Below are positions 18,227 through 26,710 of a stretch of 64,000 bases of DNA, one piece after another. The notes under the pieces were generated by a model, which saw only the letters and a list, made by a program, of their open reading frames with translations, was not told the origin of the DNA and did not search any database. The stretch is taken from NCBI GenBank assembly GCA_964572845.1, contig CAZNFX010000005.1, positions 124,001 through 188,000 on the forward strand, read 5' to 3'. A program made the translations under genes and the position numbers. The stretch's first letter is position 1, and every line of letters starts with the position of its first letter. This DNA comes from Bin55 sp964572845 (GTDB taxonomy: Bacteria; Pseudomonadota; Gammaproteobacteria; Pseudomonadales; Azotimanducaceae).

Positions 18227-18943
18227 TCAAGGAAGCAGCGCGCCTCCCTCAACATCGATGGTGGAACCCGTCATGTAGTCGTTTTGAATGGCAAAGACAA
18301 TTGCGGAGGCAACTTCGTCGGCCGTACCGGCTCGGGGTATCAGAGTTCTCTCCGTTGCCTGTTGCAGAAACGCCTCTCGGGCCTCCCCTGCGTGAGGAAA
18401 CATAGGCGTGTCTATCAGACCCGGACAAACCACGTTGATTCGACGCGGAGCAATTTCAACAGCTAATGCACGAGCGAATCCCTCTACGGCATTGCCGACT
18501 GTGGAGATGGCGAGCGAACCTGGATTGCACTTGCGAGCTGGAAATCCACTAACTAGAACAATTGCACCTTCCTGAGACATGTGCAGTGCGCCTAGCCGAA
18601 CGGAGTTTGTGTATTCCCAAAGCTTGCGAAAGGAGAGTTGAAAAGCATCCAGGTCCATCTGAAGAAAGGGACCGGAGGCCCGTGCGCCGCCCGTAGCAGA
18701 ATTAACGAGGATGTCGTAAGGGGCTTCATCTTCGAACAGGTCCGACAACCCCTCTCGATCAAGAACATCGACTTGTCGGAATGACACGTTTGGTCCTGTC
18801 GCTGCTCTGGCTTCCTCAATGGTGGAGGCGCTACGACTGCCTGCTACAACGGTTGCACCCGCCTTTTCCAGTTGCTGTGAAGCTGCTAACCCAATACCTG
18901 ATGTCCCTCCCAGGACGATGGCTTTTTTACCGGCTAACTCCAT
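18227..18943 (-). CDS. Atypical SDR-family protein lacking the catalytic Tyr-Lys
   Basis: Short-chain dehydrogenase/reductase fold (238 aa) with the cofactor motif GGTSGIG (residues 12-18) and a normal C-terminal PGLIDTPMFPHAG plus EVASAIVFAIQNDYMTGSTIDVEGG. The catalytic YxxxK is missing: the matching segment PGSLAISTVGNAVEGF has Ile146 and Gly150 where Tyr and Lys belong, and NNAG is NSAT. Ser132 is kept. It may be a non-classical SDR with other chemistry or a nucleotide-binding protein. It is convergent with the DUF1932 dehydrogenase gene. Confidence 0.88.
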   Translation of the reverse strand: MELAGKKAIVLGGTSGIGLAASQQLEKAGATVVAGSRSASTIEEARAATGPNVSFRQVDVLDREGLSDLFEDEAPYDILVNSATGGARASGPFLQMDLDAFQLSFRKLWEYTNSVRLGALHMSQEGAIVLVSGFPARKCNPGSLAISTVGNAVEGFARALAVEIAPRRINVVCPGLIDTPMFPHAGEAREAFLQQATERTLIPRAGTADEVASAIVFAIQNDYMTGSTIDVEGGALLP

Positions 18944-19036
18944 TGGTTTCTCCTTGAGTACGTCAGTTCAGGATAAGTCACGAGCATGTGGTTCGGCGTT
19001 CGGTCGCCGTCGCTAATCAGTGTGAGAGGGTTATGG

Positions 19037-20092
19037 TTATGAGGGAATGGCAGGAACGAATTTATACGTTGGGTTAGCACGAAACTTTCGTTTCAGCTGT
19101 AGCAATTCCCTCCAAGTAGCAATGAGACCGTGAGTCGCCGGCGGCAGGTCGTGTTCGAGAGCTTTCCGCAGCTTGGGCAAATTGTAAAAGGGGACTGCCG
19201 GATACATGTGATGTTCCAAGTGGTACTGCATATTCCAGTAGTAGAACGCTGGAAGCCAGGAGCAAGTAAAAGTTCTAGTGTTCATTCGAAAGTCGGGTTC
19301 GTTCGAATTCAATCCGTAATGCTGCGGAACTCCACACAGGAATCCCAACCAACCGCAATAGAACGTCCCGAACGTTATGGTCACAATAAGAAATGGGTGC
19401 CCAGAGACAATGAACAGAAGTGCGAGAATGCAGTGCCCGCTCAAGAGAATCCTTGCCCAATTGCGGTGCTTCCTGCGTAGTTTGCGATTGGATTCTGGCA
19501 ATACGTGGTTGTACCATTTCCCACCAATTTGGCCGTTTGCGTGGCGCCAGACCGTCGTAAGCCGTTGCCAAGTTGCCATGGGATTCCAACCCAATAATCC
19601 AAGCCAGACGCGCCAATACTTGAAACTGATCTTTATTGGCAGTTGTACTTCGCCGTCTATTTGGGAGTGGCATGTTGCTTGGTGATGAATAGCGTGACTC
19701 TCGCGGTACCAAATGTGATCCGACCAACTAAGAAACGAATACAACACTTCGAAGAACAGATTCAACTTCTTGGACTTGAACACAGTTCTATGTTGAAGTT
19801 CGTGAACGGCTATGAGCCCCATAAACGGTCCGATAGTGCCGTGAATGAACAGCGCTAAGAGCATCAGTGGTATCGACCAGTACCAATTGGTCAACGACAC
19901 ATTCAAGATGGTCCAGTAGGCGATTATTGCGGTAGCAAAGAACAAGCCCAAATGCAAAAGAGTTTGTGTCCAGGCGCGGAATTCATTGCGTCGCATGAGT
20001 TCCTGCAACAGTTCCCTATCAAGCGGCGTTCGATACCAGTCGACCTTTTTGTCGCGTGCGAAAGTGTCTTGCATCGTGATTTCTTGCTTCAT
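19037..20092 (-). CDS. Fatty acid desaturase family membrane protein
   Basis: Di-iron membrane desaturase or hydroxylase (351 aa). It has the three histidine clusters HELQH (97-101), HAIHH (133-137, in ESHAIHHQA) and HLEHH (near residue 291), set among four or so membrane helices (about 45-65, 72-95, 215-235, 238-255). The desaturase fold acts on an acyl chain or other lipid. The start may be the first ATG (20092) or the one six codons later (MQDTF). The next upstream gene on the same strand is the CinA-like gene after a 51 bp gap. Confidence 0.9.
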   Translation of the reverse strand: MKQEITMQDTFARDKKVDWYRTPLDRELLQELMRRNEFRAWTQTLLHLGLFFATAIIAYWTILNVSLTNWYWSIPLMLLALFIHGTIGPFMGLIAVHELQHRTVFKSKKLNLFFEVLYSFLSWSDHIWYRESHAIHHQATCHSQIDGEVQLPIKISFKYWRVWLGLLGWNPMATWQRLTTVWRHANGQIGGKWYNHVLPESNRKLRRKHRNWARILLSGHCILALLFIVSGHPFLIVTITFGTFYCGWLGFLCGVPQHYGLNSNEPDFRMNTRTFTCSWLPAFYYWNMQYHLEHHMYPAVPFYNLPKLRKALEHDLPPATHGLIATWRELLQLKRKFRANPTYKFVPAIPS

Positions 20093-20143
20093 CGAAGTCT
20101 AGTGTTTGGCAAATTGATTGATGCGGTACGGACCGCAAACCTG

Positions 20144-20905
20144 TCAGTCGATCCAATCATAGGACTCGTTGTGAGGTTCTTTGCCTCGTTGTCGAATGGC
20201 TTGCTTGACCTCATTCATCATACTGCTCAACTGTTCAACATCCGTGCCACGTATTACAAGCGTCGTTCCAAACTGACCGTCTCTTTGAAAGGGATAGCTG
20301 CCAAGACTTGGCTCATCGCCGTAGCGCTCTTGGATTTGGCCGAGTTCGCGTGAAATCTCGCTTTCTCCCATGAAGGCGGTGACCGAACAGGACTGTACGA
20401 CGCGACCGCCATCGAATTGGATTGTGGGGAGCATGGCTTGCAAGACGCTGGGAATTCCAGCCATGCAATAGACATTTTCGATGGAGAAGCCAGGTGGTCC
20501 GCCGGTCAAGTTATCGATCAGCTTTCCATCCTTTGGAATGTATGCCATGCGAAGCCTGTTTTGCATTACATCAGGCGGAGCGGGCCGTTTACGAATGCGA
20601 GTCGCTATGGATTCGTTGAGCTCTAAAGGAACACCAAAAGCGGCAGCTACGCACTCGGCGGTTATATCGTCGTGCGTAGGTCCGATGCCTCCTGTGGTGA
20701 GTACGTAGTCATGCTTCGCCCGTGCATGGTTCACGAAATCGACGATGGTGTCGTGCACATCGGGAATTACGTGAGCCTGTTCTACCGTGATCCCCTGCAG
20801 GTTCAACTGTTTGGAGATGTACTGCAGGTTCAAGTCCTGGGTTCGTCCCGACAGAATTTCATTTCCGATAATGAGCACACAGGCCGTTACGCGGCGTTCA
20901 TTCAT
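20144..20905 (-). CDS. CinA-like molybdopterin-binding-domain protein
   Basis: MoaB/MogA-fold protein of the competence/damage-inducible CinA N-terminal group (253 aa). It shows ACVLIIGNEILSGRTQDLN at the start, TTGGIGPTHDDITAECVAAAFG in the middle, and NLTGGPPGFSIENVYCMAGIPS, all hallmarks of the family. It lacks the C-terminal NMN deamidase (PncC) domain of full CinA, so NMN deamidation is not expected from this chain; pyrophosphatase activity is known for some relatives. The next gene upstream, the crotonase, is on the same strand only 18 bp away, so both may be cotranscribed. Confidence 0.88.
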   Translation of the reverse strand: MNERRVTACVLIIGNEILSGRTQDLNLQYISKQLNLQGITVEQAHVIPDVHDTIVDFVNHARAKHDYVLTTGGIGPTHDDITAECVAAAFGVPLELNESIATRIRKRPAPPDVMQNRLRMAYIPKDGKLIDNLTGGPPGFSIENVYCMAGIPSVLQAMLPTIQFDGGRVVQSCSVTAFMGESEISRELGQIQERYGDEPSLGSYPFQRDGQFGTTLVIRGTDVEQLSSMMNEVKQAIRQRGKEPHNESYDWID

Positions 20906-20923
20906 TGTGGACTCTCGTTTTGG

Positions 20924-21724
20924 CTAGGTACCTGTGAATTCAGGTCGTCTCTTTTCGGCAAAAGCTCTGCGCCCTTCCTTGTAGTCGTTGGAGTTGAAGC
21001 AATCGCGGACAAGGCCCGCAACCTCTTGAATTGCTTCGGAGTCGGGTTGGGCTTCAAATGCATTTACTGCAGCTTTTGCCGCCTTGACGGTTAGAGGTGC
21101 GTTTTCGGCTACTTTTCGAGCGTAGTTTTCCACTTCAGCGTGAATACTTGCTCGATCCACCTCAAATTGAATGATTCCACACTTGTACGCCTCGGCAGCT
21201 GTCAGGAACCGTGCTGAAAAGAGGATGTCTCTGGCGCGAGCAGGTCCAACGATACGGGCGAGTTTCGCAAGACCCTCGTAGTCGTAGCCCAATCCGAGTC
21301 GAGCAGCTGGGATGCCGAATGTGGAATCGGGTGTGGCAAAACGAACATCGGCATGCAATGCCGTCGCAAGTCCGCCGCCGATGCAATAGCCCTTTATTGA
21401 CGCAATCAGTGGTTTTGTCATGCTGGCTAACGTCCGGGATCCTTGTGCCGCAACTTGGCCGTAGGATTGAGCTTGTTCGGCGTTGGCACGTTTCGCGTCG
21501 AATTCCGATATGTCTGCGCCAGATATAAACGATTTCTGTCCTGCGCCCTGCATAACGACGACACGCACATCGGATTGCGACTCAAAGTAACTGATGATGT
21601 CGTGGACGCCCTGCCACATTTCCAGGGAAAGTGCATTGTGACGCTTAGGGTTGTTGAAGGTCATCCAACCAACGTTGCCATCGACTTCGGCAATCATTCG
21701 ATCGGTTTGCAGATCAAGAACCAT
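20924..21724 (-). CDS. Enoyl-CoA hydratase/isomerase family protein (non-canonical active site)
   Basis: Crotonase-fold acyl-CoA enzyme (266 aa). The CoA-binding and oxyanion-hole segments SFISGADISEF and KGYCIGGGLATAL are present. Both glutamates that activate water in classical enoyl-CoA hydratase are replaced by alanine (Ala120 in GGGLATALHAD and Ala140 in GIPAARLGLGY). Hydration of enoyl-CoA is therefore doubtful; members with this AARLGLGY signature are usually annotated only by fold. It is divergent from an acyl-CoA dehydrogenase gene, which supports a role in acyl-CoA metabolism. Confidence 0.88.
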   Translation of the reverse strand: MVLDLQTDRMIAEVDGNVGWMTFNNPKRHNALSLEMWQGVHDIISYFESQSDVRVVVMQGAGQKSFISGADISEFDAKRANAEQAQSYGQVAAQGSRTLASMTKPLIASIKGYCIGGGLATALHADVRFATPDSTFGIPAARLGLGYDYEGLAKLARIVGPARARDILFSARFLTAAEAYKCGIIQFEVDRASIHAEVENYARKVAENAPLTVKAAKAAVNAFEAQPDSEAIQEVAGLVRDCFNSNDYKEGRRAFAEKRRPEFTGT

Positions 21725-21901
21725 GGCGAAATAGCCTGTGGAGCGAATGCTAGGACAACATCCAAATTGTAGGGAAGTGTGAACTCACGAGTGCGAACAA
21801 CGAAGTTGGAGGTTCTGAATTGCACACTCGGCATGTCCAACAAACGGTGAATTCGCTACACTCGCAGTTCCGCAACGACGACACTCCATCGAAGCGACAC
21901 T

Positions 21902-23068
21902 ATGGATTTCCAAGAACACGAAGAACATCAACTCATTCGTGAAGCAGTGAGAAAGATCTGTACTGATTTCCCCGACGAGTATTGGTCCAAGTGCGACCAA
22001 GACCATCAGTTTCCTTGGGATTTCTACAACGCCCTAGCAGAGGGTGGATGGATTGGCATAGCCATACCTGAGCAGTACGGTGGGAGCGGTCGTGGAATTA
22101 GCGAAGCATCGATCGTATTGGAAGAGGTTGCCGCTTCTGGAGCCGCCATGAATGGCTGCAGTGGCATCCATCTCTCGATTTTTGGCATGCAACCCGTAGT
22201 CAAGTATGGCTCCGATGAAATGAAGGAGAAGTACCTGCCGCGAGTTGCCAAGGGCGAATTGCATGTGGCTTTTGGCGTTACCGAACCAGACGCTGGCACC
22301 GATACAACGTCAATAACTACCCGCGCCGAGCGTGTAGGCGATCACTACCTTGTTCGGGGAAGAAAGGTGTGGACAACCAAGGCGTTGGATTCCGAACGAG
22401 TCCTTCTTCTCACCCGTACACAAGAAAAGCATCAGGTTGCCAAACGGTCAGACGGAATGACTCTGTTGTTTGCCGAGTTGCAGCGACCAGAAGTTTCGAT
22501 CTCACCCATTGACAAAGTAGGACGAAACGCCATTGCAACATGTGAAGTCGTTTACGACGACTTGCCGGTTCCCATAGACGACCGAATTGGCGAAGAGGGA
22601 AAGGGTTTCCGTTACTTGCTCGACGGATTGAACGCGGAAAGGGTATTGGTAGCGTCGGAGGCATTGGGCATTGGTCGTGCAGCGCTCAGACGAGCCACCC
22701 AGTACGCAAAGGAGCGCGTCGTTTTTGGACGACCGATTGGTCAAAATCAAGGGGTTTCCTTTCCTCTGGGCGAAGCACAAATTCGATTGGATGCTGCAGA
22801 ACTGATGATCCGCAAAGCTTCGTGGCTATTGGATAGTGGTCAGCCGTGCGGCGCGGAGGCGAACATGGCCAAGTGGCTTGCTGCTGACGCTTGCTTTCAA
22901 GCAGCGGACCAGGCAGTGCAAACGCATGGAGGCTTTGGCTATGCGAGAGAGTTTCACGTGGAACGCTATTGGCGGGAAGCCCGTCTGCAGCGCATAGCAC
23001 CAATTTCGCAGGAAATGGTCCTGAACTATGTCACAGAGCATGTGATGGGACTGCCTCGTTCCTATTGA
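21902..23068 (+). CDS. Acyl-CoA dehydrogenase
   Basis: FAD-dependent acyl-CoA dehydrogenase (388 aa) for the first step of a beta-oxidation-like pathway. It has the N-terminal helical domain (PEQYGGSGRGISEASIVLEEV), the central FAD motif HVAFGVTEPDAGTDTTSI, and the C-terminal domain with VQTHGGFGYAREFHVERYWREARLQRIAPISQEM. In this subgroup the usual YEGT catalytic segment is replaced by RIAPISQEM. It is divergent from the crotonase gene, and the 177 bp between them may hold both promoters. Confidence 0.92.
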   Translation: MDFQEHEEHQLIREAVRKICTDFPDEYWSKCDQDHQFPWDFYNALAEGGWIGIAIPEQYGGSGRGISEASIVLEEVAASGAAMNGCSGIHLSIFGMQPVVKYGSDEMKEKYLPRVAKGELHVAFGVTEPDAGTDTTSITTRAERVGDHYLVRGRKVWTTKALDSERVLLLTRTQEKHQVAKRSDGMTLLFAELQRPEVSISPIDKVGRNAIATCEVVYDDLPVPIDDRIGEEGKGFRYLLDGLNAERVLVASEALGIGRAALRRATQYAKERVVFGRPIGQNQGVSFPLGEAQIRLDAAELMIRKASWLLDSGQPCGAEANMAKWLAADACFQAADQAVQTHGGFGYAREFHVERYWREARLQRIAPISQEMVLNYVTEHVMGLPRSY

Positions 23069-23275
23069 CTATCACACAATGCCAGACGTTGGCACCGCAA
23101 GCTCCCGACAAAGTCTCAAAGATTCCATTGCTATGGGCAGACAAGTTCGAAGTGAGGCGAAGTTTGAATTGGAAGAATCGAGCCGGGTAGAGGTATCAAA
23201 GCGATTGGACGATTGACCTGCCAACTGTTGGTGTAGAAATATCGCACTTGAACTGCAAAATACACTAACGTTAAA

Positions 23276-23294
23276 GAGAATGATTATCATTTAG
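23276..23294. promoter_or_regulatory. Fur box
   Basis: GAGAATGATTATCATTTAG matches the 19 bp Fur consensus at 14 positions by hand alignment, and its core AATGATTATCA carries the 7-1-7 inverted repeat. It lies 15 bp upstream of the GTG start of the sucrase/ferredoxin-like gene, so bound Fur would block transcription or early elongation. Since fur is in the same window, the regulator exists in this organism. Confidence 0.75.
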
Positions 23295-23309
23295 CCTGCT
23301 ACGAGTATT

Positions 23310-24194
23310 GTGAAGAGATTCTTCGTGCCAGAACAACAAGGAACCCGTCAACATGACGAGAGTGCGGAGGCAGGACGCAGCTATTGCTCCGACGCTTCGT
23401 CTGCGGCGGGAGAAAGCATGATTGGCACGGCACCCCAGGTCGATTTCTGGATTCTCCTTGAATACCGACCACAATGGCTGCGTGATGCTGTCGTAGAGAA
23501 CGAACTGCCACATCAGGTTCAGGAATGGCTTAACCAATCCCTAGACACACTCAGAGAAAAGGGAAGTAGTCCCAGAGTTCAGTTCATTCGGCAACCTCGT
23601 CGAACCGACGGACCATTGCAAATGTTCGTTTGCAGAGCCAATGAATTGCGAACGCTGTCATTCTCGTCATACTTGGATTTGGTCGACATTGCAATTGATC
23701 GTGACGTCGTTCAGCGTGTTTCAACCAATCTCTTTTGCGTGTGCACGCATGCATCTCGAGACCTGTGCTGTTCGCGTTATGGGCTGGCTACATGGCGCAG
23801 ACTGCTAGAGCTCTCTGGTGGAAACGCTTGGCAGTCAACTCATTTGGGAGGTCATCGCTTTGCTCCAAATGTGCTGGTTCTTCCACAAGGTCGTCTCTAT
23901 GGCAGAGTTCACACGGACAAAGTCGATGGATTCTTTGAAATAGTAGAAAGCGGAGAGGTTGATTACGAGCTATTGCGCGGTCGTTCAGAATTTTCCAGCG
24001 AAGCGCAAGCGTGCGAACGCCTAGTAGAGAGACCTGTGGACTCGGTACTGTCTTGCGATGTGAACTCGGTTCGGTTTGGGACAGCATTGGGTGAAGTGGA
24101 AGTGGCGGTTCCTGCCAGAGGGAGCGAAATTGCAGTCGTGGGGAGTTGTGGGGACGAAGAGCCTACCTACGTCCGACCCTTCATCGATATCTAG
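23310..24194 (+). CDS. Sucrase/ferredoxin-like family protein (thioredoxin-like 2Fe-2S)
   Basis: Member of the sucrase/ferredoxin-like family (294 aa). The N terminus holds the family motif YCSDASSAAGE (residues 25-35). The C-terminal half has a thioredoxin-like ferredoxin motif CVCTHASRDLCCSRYG with cysteines suited to a 2Fe-2S cluster, then WQSTHLGGHRFAPNVLVLP and GRLYGRV. The GTG at 23310 is the only start that keeps the YCSDAS motif. Expression is probably iron-repressed because a strong Fur box lies 15 bp upstream. Relatives are linked to iron and siderophore use in some bacteria; function here is inference. It overlaps the convergent acyltransferase gene by 14 nt. Confidence 0.9.
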   Translation: MKRFFVPEQQGTRQHDESAEAGRSYCSDASSAAGESMIGTAPQVDFWILLEYRPQWLRDAVVENELPHQVQEWLNQSLDTLREKGSSPRVQFIRQPRRTDGPLQMFVCRANELRTLSFSSYLDLVDIAIDRDVVQRVSTNLFCVCTHASRDLCCSRYGLATWRRLLELSGGNAWQSTHLGGHRFAPNVLVLPQGRLYGRVHTDKVDGFFEIVESGEVDYELLRGRSEFSSEAQACERLVERPVDSVLSCDVNSVRFGTALGEVEVAVPARGSEIAVVGSCGDEEPTYVRPFIDI

Positions 24195-25041
24195 TTGTGC
24201 CTTTGCTTAATTGACTGAGTACGAAGTCTCGCAAATTCTCTGTCTCTTCCTGCACATCTCCGTTCGAATGGAACGCTTCTCCTAGTGTCAGTCGATACTT
24301 TTGACCACTCTTGTTTAGCAATTCCCGGAACAGTGTCATGTCCTTGAGCTCTCGATTGACAAACCAAGTCAGGTAATAGAACAGAGTATTGTGGCCCTTG
24401 ATGCTCATTGGAATCACGGGTATGTCATATTTCTGAGCAAGATTTAGAGCAGTAATTTGCCACGGACGTTCCTTAAGTCCGCTTAATGTGGGCTGAGCGA
24501 GTCGTCCTGATGGAAAAATCACGACAAGCCGCTCATCTTTAATGGCACGCACTAAGGCATGAATCGTCTCTCGGTTTCTCTTTGGAGTTCGAAAATCATC
24601 GCGCCACTCCACTGGAACAATAATCTCCGCAAGACCTGGAGATACTCGTATTGCATCTCGATTCGCTAGGAAGACGATGTCATCGCGAATGTCTTTGAGT
24701 GCGTCGTAAACCGCAATGCCGTCAGCAATGCCAGCTGGATGATTCGGTGTCACAAGCGCACGACCGGTTCGGGGTACGTGTTCGAGGCCCGTTGCATGAA
24801 CTCTCAGGTTCAAGAGATCTGACATGTAGTCAAATACTTCACTTCCTCGCAACGTCGATATGCTGTCGGCCATTCTCACAGCCTTTTCGTAACCAAGGAT
24901 TCCATCACCCAACATGCGAATGAGACGCCAGGTTGCTGGGTGCTTCATCAGGTTGACGGCGCGTTCCTCGATTAGCACGTCAACAATGTGACGGCCGTGC
25001 GTATGATGCGCGTCGATGTAGGAGGATTCGGAAGTCATCAT
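24181..25041 (-). CDS. PlsC-like glycerolipid acyltransferase domain protein
   Basis: Lysophospholipid acyltransferase-fold protein (286 aa). The acyltransferase motif I reads TPNHPAGIADG, with His101 and Asp107 separated by five residues rather than the classical HX4D spacing; motif III is IFPSGRLAQPT and motif IV resembles VIPMSIKG. A polar N-terminal domain of about 85 residues precedes it. It probably transfers an acyl chain to a lipid precursor, but the acceptor is unknown. It is convergent with, and overlaps by 14 nt, the sucrase/ferredoxin-like gene. The 251 bp before its start has nothing recognisable. Confidence 0.82.
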   Translation of the reverse strand: MMTSESSYIDAHHTHGRHIVDVLIEERAVNLMKHPATWRLIRMLGDGILGYEKAVRMADSISTLRGSEVFDYMSDLLNLRVHATGLEHVPRTGRALVTPNHPAGIADGIAVYDALKDIRDDIVFLANRDAIRVSPGLAEIIVPVEWRDDFRTPKRNRETIHALVRAIKDERLVVIFPSGRLAQPTLSGLKERPWQITALNLAQKYDIPVIPMSIKGHNTLFYYLTWFVNRELKDMTLFRELLNKSGQKYRLTLGEAFHSNGDVQEETENLRDFVLSQLSKGTTRYR

Positions 25042-25292
25042 GTGAACTATAGGTTGATCCTATGGAGCTTGTCCAAGCAGCGATTGAACCGAGGACAGTC
25101 TGCTACGGATTGTGATGCTCCGAATTTGGTGTTGCCACGTTCGCATATGAATTTGGGCTCTTGGAACCCAGTCGAGGACCACTGACCGAACCGGTCTCCA
25201 TTTTATTCAGCAATGCGACATTATGTAAATTGAACCACCGCAGGAGGTCGTTTTGGAGGTTGCACATTCCCAATTGGCCCACGCCGAGGTGT

Positions 25293-26360
25293 TCAAGAGT
25301 TCTCAAGGTAGCGTTGTCGTACAGCGTTTACAAATTCCTGAGCCGTGGCGGTGCCGCCCTGATCTGGTGTCAGCGCTTGCCCCGCAACATAAACATTCCC
25401 GACACATTCTTCGAGTTTCTTTGCGGTCCGTGGGTGGCCAAGGTACTCCAGCATCATCGTCGCACTCAATAGAGTGGCAGTGGGATTAATAGTGTTCGTT
25501 CCGGCTATATCGGGGGCTGTTCCATGAGCTGGTTCAAAGTAGGCATAGTCGTTTCCGTAGCAGCCACTTGCAGCGAGTCCGAGGCTTCCAAGCAAACCTC
25601 CTGCTGCATCCGAGAGAATGTCGCCGTACAGGTTGGGCATGACCACTACGTCAAATCGTTGCGGCTCGCGAATCAATCTACAGGCGAAGTCGTCGACTAT
25701 GAACGATTCGAACGCCAAATCTTTATATTGACTCACTACATCTTTAGCCACGGCTAGAAACAGTCCATCCGTCGTTGGGAGCATGTTGCTCTTCGTTACA
25801 CATGTGACCTTCCGTTTGGTGTTGCGTTCTAAGGCAAGTTCACAGGCGAACTGCGTGACACGCTGAGTGCCCTTTTCTGTAATGACTTTTAGCGCGTAGC
25901 TGCCTTTGTCGTATTCATGCACACGCTTGCCCCCAGTTCTGCCAACACGATCCAATTGCGTCAGTTCATTGAGGTTCCCTTCAATGCCGACGTAGAGATC
26001 CTCTAGGTTTTCACGAACAATGACGAAATCGATTCCGTTCGGTTGGCTTAATGGGCTCTTGCATCCTGGAATGTACTTGCATGGGCGGACATTTGCGTAC
26101 GTTTCCTTGCCCCATCGAAGATAGCGTAATGCCAAACTGGATCGTCCGCTTGTCGATCCAAACAAAGTGGCATTTGCCGCATCGATCAGAGCTTTGCCCG
26201 CATAGGACAGCGTGGGAGCCGCTTCGCCATTGGTTTGTTGGTCTACTGGTGGGTATGTCCACGTGATTCCGGGAAGAATCTCCTGGAGCAACGCAACCAC
26301 CGGGCCGATCGCTTCGGGTGCTGAGTCTTCACCGGGAATCACTGCTATTGTCTGATCCAT
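25293..26360 (-). CDS. Isocitrate/isopropylmalate dehydrogenase family protein
   Basis: NAD(P)-dependent beta-decarboxylating dehydrogenase (355 aa). Seen are the N-terminal IAVIPGEDSAPEAI, the substrate loop VIVRENLEDLYVGIEG, the signature NLYGDILSDAAGGLLGSLGLAASG with its catalytic Asp residues, and FEPAHGTAPDIAGTNTINPTATLLSATMMLEYLG. The family includes NAD-isocitrate, isopropylmalate, homoisocitrate and tartrate dehydrogenases. The YVGIEG loop favours an NAD-isocitrate-type enzyme, but the substrate is not certain. It lies alone, with noncoding DNA on both sides. Confidence 0.9.
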   Translation of the reverse strand: MDQTIAVIPGEDSAPEAIGPVVALLQEILPGITWTYPPVDQQTNGEAAPTLSYAGKALIDAANATLFGSTSGRSSLALRYLRWGKETYANVRPCKYIPGCKSPLSQPNGIDFVIVRENLEDLYVGIEGNLNELTQLDRVGRTGGKRVHEYDKGSYALKVITEKGTQRVTQFACELALERNTKRKVTCVTKSNMLPTTDGLFLAVAKDVVSQYKDLAFESFIVDDFACRLIREPQRFDVVVMPNLYGDILSDAAGGLLGSLGLAASGCYGNDYAYFEPAHGTAPDIAGTNTINPTATLLSATMMLEYLGHPRTAKKLEECVGNVYVAGQALTPDQGGTATAQEFVNAVRQRYLENS

Positions 26361-26710
26361 GGGTCAATCTTGTCTCTTGGTGGTTCTTTACTAGTCTAGT
26401 GTGGCCCAAGATCCATGCGATCGGAGATTTGGACTTGCCGATTGCGGGCTACAGCGGAATTGAACCGAATCTGCACGCGCAATAGTTGCTCAAGGGAGCC
26501 AATTTGGGGCAATTGTTACGGAAGTCTTTCCGACGGTAGCTCGAAATGATATCGCGCCACCACTCTTTCCAAAATTACAAAAAGCGTGCTGGCTTACTTA
26601 TTTTCCATGCGTTATGGGACTTATAATAAATGTGTTAGTCAATCTACAAATAGTGCGTTATACCTGTATGTGCCGTTTCGGGTGAGCTTTTCTACGACTG
26701 GCCTACGTTC
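26361..26710. other. Noncoding, locally AT-rich stretch between divergent genes
   Basis: 350 bp without a supportable gene. The right half (from about 26560) is clearly more AT-rich than its surroundings and includes TATAAT at 26622-26627. The left part should hold the promoter of the isocitrate-dehydrogenase-like gene, but I see no clear hexamers there. No repeat, RNA or insertion sequence end was recognised. Confidence 0.5.
26622..26627 (+). promoter_or_regulatory. Possible -10 element for the DUF4143 gene
   Basis: A perfect TATAAT occurs 84 bp upstream of the DUF4143 gene in an AT-rich stretch. A T-rich segment 17-18 bp upstream (TTATTT) is only a weak -35 match. Confidence 0.35.

Noticed and set aside
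23079..23216. 45-codon polar open frame between acyl-CoA dehydrogenase and the Fur box
   Set aside because: Helical and charged, but it has no SD and no recognised relative; not enough to call a gene.
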